Below, piece by piece: positions 59,555 to 64,000 of a stretch of DNA of 64,000 bases (its first letter is position 1; each line of letters begins with the position of its first letter). Below the pieces are notes generated by a model that was given only the letters and a program-made list of their open reading frames with translations, made no database searches and was not told where the DNA came from. The DNA lies in assembly GCA_020543525.1 (NCBI GenBank), contig JAHYIO010000033.1, positions 1,736,001 through 1,800,000 on the forward strand, in the 5' to 3' direction. Position numbers and translations under genes: made by a program. The stretch is from Coriolopsis trogii (lineage: Eukaryota > Basidiomycota > Agaricomycetes > Polyporales > Polyporaceae).

Positions 59555-60645
59555 GATTTAGAAAGTGACAGGCCTTGATCGAAGAAGGGACAGAAGTGAG
59601 GGGCCTTCTTGGTTGGACTCACACTCTAGAAATACTTGGAGAGAATGAAGTGGAAAGGCCGCACTTCCGAGTGGCGGTGCCCGATGTGAGACCGTGGAGA
59701 TAGAGTCCGTCGCAAGCGGAGCATGGTGAGTACAAGGCCAAGCACAGCATCGAGGACGGGGGAATCGAAGACACCTACATTCACTGGCGAGCAAGTTCAC
59801 GGATAGCACACGCTTGCGCAGCCTCTGAGCTGCAGCAGGTCGCACCTGTATTCTCAGAGTTGCATGCTACTGTAATACCATATATCTCAACCATATTCCG
59901 CCACGAATTGCTACGAGCTGAGGAAAGTACCGTTGAGCTTGGTGTCTTGGCGGCTGAACAGATTGGCAATGGTCCGCTTCGCAATAGCACATGCGCGTGG
60001 TCATCTTGAACTAATCTCGCATTTTTGGTCGCACCTGTTGAGTTGATCGAATCAGGTATAAAGACTGTGATTACATGCGATCGAAAACAACGTGCAAACC
60101 GAGCATCTGCGTGCGTGCGGTGCAGGACGAGCTGTCACGATCGAGTTTCAAGGAGCCGGCAGGAGCCGGCGCGAGTGGAGATCCCCAGCTCAAAAACAAG
60201 CGTTCCCCTATCTAGTCATGCGGGGCAGTACACCTAAGATCATGGAGTGCGCATGCAAGTTCAACAAACTATCATCGGACGGATATGTTGCGGATGAGGA
60301 CTTACTGGACTACTTACGATCCGACAAGGCCAAGGAGCCCGGGGGTAACGATATCACATCCTCTGTTAGCAAGGATTCTGAGAACCAGCAGAACTGGTAC
60401 TCAGGAAGACAAGATACTTAAGGTGAAGAGCAGCTTGTGGCACATGCGTCTCTGTCGGACTGAGTGTGAGATTCCGGCGGCCCGGAACAGGACCGGCCGT
60501 GTGAGGTATTAGGCGTCTGAGAGTATTTCACCCTTCTCCCTCCCTTCCCCAAGGTCTAATATACCTTCCCCAAGCACATTTCAGAATGATCTGCACGTCA
60601 AGGAGGTTTCACTTGGTTAAAAAGATACATTGAACGTGACCAAAA
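59555..60645. other. Intergenic region; one doubtful frame
   Basis: A 109-codon plus-strand frame at 60092-60421 (FPYLVMRGSTPKIMECACKF, GYVADEDLLDYLRSDKAKEP) looks somewhat protein-like but has no family match I know and no partner exon. Otherwise nothing is seen. Confidence 0.35.
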
Positions 60646-60746
60646 GGGCCCAACCGGGAATTGAACCCGGGACCTCGCGCAATTAACCCAACAATGGGCT
60701 AGCTTCGCAACCCGAAGCGCGAATCATACTACTAGACCATTGGGCC
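60646..60746 (-). tRNA. tRNA-Pro (anticodon CGG) with a 29-nt intron
   Basis: Acceptor stem GGCCCAA / TTGGGCC, then discriminator C; D-arm TGGTCTAGTAGTATGA; anticodon arm TCGCGC-TTCGGG[intron]T-GCGCGA with anticodon CGG; T-arm CCGGGTTCAATTCCCGG. The intron sits after position 37, the standard place, and starts TTGCGAAGC. Removing about 29 nt leaves a 72-nt mature tRNA. A TTTT pol III terminator follows directly after the discriminator base. Confidence 0.93.
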
Positions 60747-61151
60747 GTCCTACAACAGGGGCTGGGGATTGTCATAATGTTGCAAGCAGTAATGTGTAAC
60801 GGTTAATCAACGCGTTGTGGCCGCACTTTCATACTCGATGACTTGCCACCGACGCTCATCTCCGCAATCGTATCGCACAGGTCGCAGCGCAGACGAGTGC
60901 TGTTCTTCATCTCGGTGCACATGAGTGCACGCCTTGACAAACGGCTTGGTGCGTTTTTCCTACAGTCACAGGCTGAGGCCGCGGTGCTTCGGTGCATTTT
61001 CCAGTCATGTTCCAGAACCGAAGGCCTCGTTGCGCCCTCGTGGAGCCAGCCAAAGTCAGCACTGCCTATGTGCTCTTAGAGGCCAACCCGCTCATGCATC
61101 CCGGCCATCCTCCTGCGCTCTCAGCTCTAGCGCATCACTCTCTTCCCTGCC
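60747..61151. other. Intergenic region upstream of the low-complexity gene
   Basis: 405 bp between the tRNA gene (5' side) and the next ATG. No feature is seen other than probable promoter sequence. Confidence 0.4.
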
Positions 61152-62903
61152 ATGTCCGAGTACAACGACGGCCTCTACCGGGATCACTCTCAGAACAGCT
61201 ACTCCAATCCGAGCCCAGGTCGACAGAGTAATGGCTACCCCACCCCTGGTCCCCGTCGCGCCCCAAGGTACAGCCGTGTCAGCAACCCGAGTATGCCTAG
61301 CAATCAGAGCTGGGTTGAACCCAGCGGTGGGAATGGGTATCTCTCTCCAGGAGCGTACAGCGGAGGAGCTACTTCGATTAGCTCGCGCCCTCTTCCCATT
61401 CCCGGCTCCCCTGCCCCTTCGCGCGGCATGTCGGACTTTCAGCCTCAATATCTTACTCCATCCGAACTAGGACGAGACCGAGACCGAGAAGCCTATCCTG
61501 GTCCACCTACTTCAGAGCCGAGGGACGATCGAGACTGGGAGCCGGAGGAGGCCATGACAATAGGTCAAGAGGACGCGTATTCCTATGGTGGTGGTGGTGG
61601 TGGTGGTGGCGGCGGTGGTGGTGACGGTGGCGATGATTACCGTGAAGAGGAATATACGCCAGAGGAGCAGGTCATGACAGAGAATGACCCGTACGCGAAC
61701 ACTTTCTTTCCTCCTCTGCCTCCCCCCGAACCAGAGCCCAAGCCAAAGAGGAAGAACTTTGTCGGCGGCTTCTTGAGCGAGCTGCGCAGACTGCCTAAAG
61801 CCGTCGTGAAGAGCTCCTTCTATGATCGCAAGGCTACGAGGAAGGGAGCGTCTGGTCCAGAACAAGCAGAACCTGTCTCCCACTTCCTCCCTGCATACGA
61901 CGACCCTGGCACCACGGTGCCAAACCCCGAGAGCGTGCACTACGTCTCTGGTATGCACATGCCTACCGCAGGCAAACCGCCGTCGGAGCTCGAATACGCA
62001 GATCCTACTACACGGAGAAGCAGCCAGCAACGGGCGAGTCGCCATCCCTCTTCCCATCGTAGCCAGTCACCCGAACGCGCGGCTTCTCCGGGGGCCCTGA
62101 GTGGAGTGAGCAGCCCCCGGTTCCGTAGCGCACAGCAGAGTCCTCTGGTGGTCACGCCTCTTCCGGCGAGCGACTACGCCAAGATGGACTCGCCCATCCG
62201 GCTCGCGCCCCAAGACGACACGTTCAGTGCGCACGTCACGCGTGTCAACAACTTCTTTCATGAACTGAAGAACCTCCCCTGGACGTCGGAGCGCGTCGCG
62301 CTTGACTACGAGCCCGCGCGCTCGTCCCGGGCGCACATCGGCAAGGCGAAGCCCAAGGGCTCGTGGTACTCGATCCGGGGCCACCAGGAGATCGACCTGC
62401 TCGCGCCCGGGCCCAACTCTGCGCGGCAGGCGACTATCCAGCTGCGGAGCGAGGGCGGGGGCACGCCGAGTGTGCGCTCCGCTGCGGCCTCGCGGCACCA
62501 GCCTGACGGGCGCACGCCGGCGAGCTACATGACCTCTCCTGGGGGTCTGGTGCCGTCTCCGGGGGCGTCCTCGCACGGTCAGGGCCAGCACGCGATCTCG
62601 TACAGCTACTACTTTGCGCCCCCACAGCCACTGTACGTGTACCAGTCGCCGATGACCACGCCGATGGTGCACCCGGGAGGCACGTCGTCTTCGTCCTCGT
62701 CTCGATCGGCAATGTCGCCGCCAGAGGCGCACCAGGCTGTGCCTGTGTATATGATGGCTGGGCCGCCGCCTGGCCTGATACCGACCCACCCTCCTGCTAT
62801 ACATGCTGCACAGCATAACCAGGCTGCGAGGGCTGCGTCGCCGCCGGGCTCTGTGGTTCCGCCTCGCCAGCCGTCTCGCCATTCGGGGACGAACTCGCAC
62901 TGA
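61152..62903 (+). CDS. Intronless 583-aa low-complexity protein, unknown function
   Basis: A single open exon, MSEYNDGLYRDHSQNSYSNP to QPSRHSGTNSH, with TGA ending at 62903. Most of it is disordered: Ser/Pro/Gly-rich, with a 12-Gly run (YSYGGGG..GDGGDD, about residues 141-158) encoded by GGT/GGC repeats at 61585-61632. Two more ordered segments stand out: PKRKNFVGGFLSELRRLPKA (about residues 199-218) and VNNFFHELKNLPWTSERVAL (about residues 365-384) with KPKGSWYSIRGHQEIDLLAP. The two share a hydrophobic-basic 'F..EL..LP' pattern. No transmembrane segment or catalytic motif is seen. Uninterrupted length in an intron-rich genome is notable. Function is unknown; a cytoskeletal or membrane-adaptor role would be guesswork. 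Confidence 0.75.
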   Translation: MSEYNDGLYRDHSQNSYSNPSPGRQSNGYPTPGPRRAPRYSRVSNPSMPSNQSWVEPSGGNGYLSPGAYSGGATSISSRPLPIPGSPAPSRGMSDFQPQYLTPSELGRDRDREAYPGPPTSEPRDDRDWEPEEAMTIGQEDAYSYGGGGGGGGGGGGDGGDDYREEEYTPEEQVMTENDPYANTFFPPLPPPEPEPKPKRKNFVGGFLSELRRLPKAVVKSSFYDRKATRKGASGPEQAEPVSHFLPAYDDPGTTVPNPESVHYVSGMHMPTAGKPPSELEYADPTTRRSSQQRASRHPSSHRSQSPERAASPGALSGVSSPRFRSAQQSPLVVTPLPASDYAKMDSPIRLAPQDDTFSAHVTRVNNFFHELKNLPWTSERVALDYEPARSSRAHIGKAKPKGSWYSIRGHQEIDLLAPGPNSARQATIQLRSEGGGTPSVRSAAASRHQPDGRTPASYMTSPGGLVPSPGASSHGQGQHAISYSYYFAPPQPLYVYQSPMTTPMVHPGGTSSSSSSRSAMSPPEAHQAVPVYMMAGPPPGLIPTHPPAIHAAQHNQAARAASPPGSVVPPRQPSRHSGTNSH

Positions 62904-63193
62904 TTGCGTGTGCAGATCGTTCGTATCGTCTGATCTGCGTTGTGATCTCATGAGGACTTGTGTATATTATATGTGCTAGTAGTGTTGACGTGTTCAGTTA
63001 TGCTCTCACTGTGAAGGTCGTCAGTGTGCCATTGCATTTTGGCCCGAGCCGGCGTTTCGTTGTCGCGGTCGACGGGGCTTCGTGGAGGTTGACGACAGTC
63101 TGTATTGGAACTTGTGGAGAATATAGCTCATACCCCTCGTAGTGTGCTCCCATCAGCAGCACCTCCCTTCCCTCGTCTCTAGTTTCGCCCGCC

Positions 63194-64000
63194 ATGTCCG
63201 CCCAGCCACTGTTGAGCAACTTCAAGACGACGGACTTCTGGTTCGCGGACGGGAACATCATCCTGCTCGTGGAAGACGTCGCGTTCAAGGTCCACCAGGG
63301 ACAGCTCGTGCGCCACTCGGACATCTTTCGCGATATGTTTTCTCTTCCTCAGTCGACGCCGGACACGCTCGACGGCTACCCATGGGTGCAGCTCCACGAC
63401 GACCCCTCCGACATGCTCCACCTCCTGCGCGCGCTCTATGACGGCCTGTACGTGCTCGTCCTCTTTCGGGGTGGCTGACATCTACATCGCTGACGCTGTG
63501 CCCCGCTCCACTTCAGATACTTCACATCGCCCTCTGCGGGCGACTTCTGCGCGGTGTCCGCCGTCCTCCGTCTGTCGTCAAAATACATGATCGACCACCT
63601 CCGCCAGCGGTGCATCGTCCGACTCGAGGCCGACTGGCCCTCGACACTCGCCGGCTGGGACAGGCGCGAGCAGCAAGCCACCGTCGACACCCGCTACAAC
63701 CCACGCGAGGCCTATCCACATCCGGTGCTCGTCATCCAGCTCGCGCTCGAGCTGCAGCTCGAGCACTTCCTTCCCTCGGCCTTTTACGACCTCTCTCGGT
63801 ACGGCCCGCGCAAGATCGCCGCGGGGGCGTCGACCATCCCCGCGCTCCTCCACTCGCGGCAGCGCGCCCAGGCCGTGCGGGACCCGGTGAATCCGGACGC
63901 GCTCGTCGTGCGGCTGGCGGACCTCGACCTTCACGCCGTGCTGCGCGGGCGGGAGGAGGGGCAGCAGTTCCTGGCGCGGTTCATCGAGAAGGAGCTCTCC
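63194..64000 (+). CDS. BTB/POZ domain protein (3' end beyond the window)
   Basis: BTB domains dimerise and often recruit Cul3 ligases or other partners. Exon 1 is 63194-63447 (MSAQPLLSNFKTTDFWFADG), the intron is GTACGT..TTCAG (63448-63516), and exon 2 is open from 63517 past the edge. The domain is clear: NIILLVEDVAFKVHQGQLVR, HSDIFRDMFSLPQ, VQLHDDPSDMLHLLRALYDG, LRLSSKYMIDHLRQRCIVRL. The following region (QLALELQLEHFLPSAFYDLS) and the VRLADLDLHAVLRGREEGQQ stretch are common in the expanded BTB family of Agaricomycetes. The partner is unknown. Confidence 0.88.

Overview
This is a gene-dense, intron-rich piece of a filamentous basidiomycete genome. Introns are mostly 50-65 nt with GT..AG ends. 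The gene content fits a white-rot polypore: a class II secreted heme peroxidase that carries both the Mn-binding acids and the surface tryptophan of versatile peroxidases, polyporopepsin-like acid proteases, a fungal P450, a Zn2Cys6 regulator and a MYND-finger protein. I place it in or near Polyporales by inference only; no marker gene fixes the species.

Layout. 1-9.4 kb is a housekeeping block: the 3' part of an SFH5-type Sec14 lipid-transfer protein, a divergent histone H3/H4 pair (the H3 tail is two residues longer than usual), an F-box/leucine-rich protein and an F-BAR RhoGAP. 9.8-25.4 kb is a transposon-rich block. It holds a complete Ty1/copia element (identical LTRs by eye, 5-bp target duplication, one intact Gag-Pol frame, primer site matching half a tRNA-Met), a hAT element (8-bp duplication, spliced transposase) sitting inside an older TA-flanked inverted-repeat element, a decayed reading frame, and an intact MYND-finger gene.

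27-33.7 kb holds a P450, a ZIP metal transporter with a His-rich loop and, divergent from it, the urease accessory GTPase UreG. 34-41 kb is a tandem duplication of about 2.7-3 kb carrying two secreted aspartic proteases, with a 0.86-kb inverted-repeat element between the copies. 41.5-53 kb holds a Zn2Cys6 factor, a Ytp1-like membrane protein, a thimet-type M3 oligopeptidase, a 0.55-kb TA-flanked MITE and a short-chain dehydrogenase. 53.8-64 kb holds the peroxidase, two doubtful gene fragments, a multi-pass membrane protein, an intron-containing tRNA-Pro(CGG), an intronless low-complexity protein and the 5' part of a BTB/POZ gene.

Most genes are independent, as is usual in fungi. Three arrangements suggest shared function or history: the divergent H3/H4 pair, the head-to-head ZIP/UreG pair (both with histidine-rich metal-handling segments), and the duplicated proteases. 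I found no CRISPR array, rRNA or biosynthetic core enzyme, and no clearly new multi-gene system. The most distinctive signals are the half-tRNA-primed copia element, the nested and short inverted-repeat elements, and the H3 tail.
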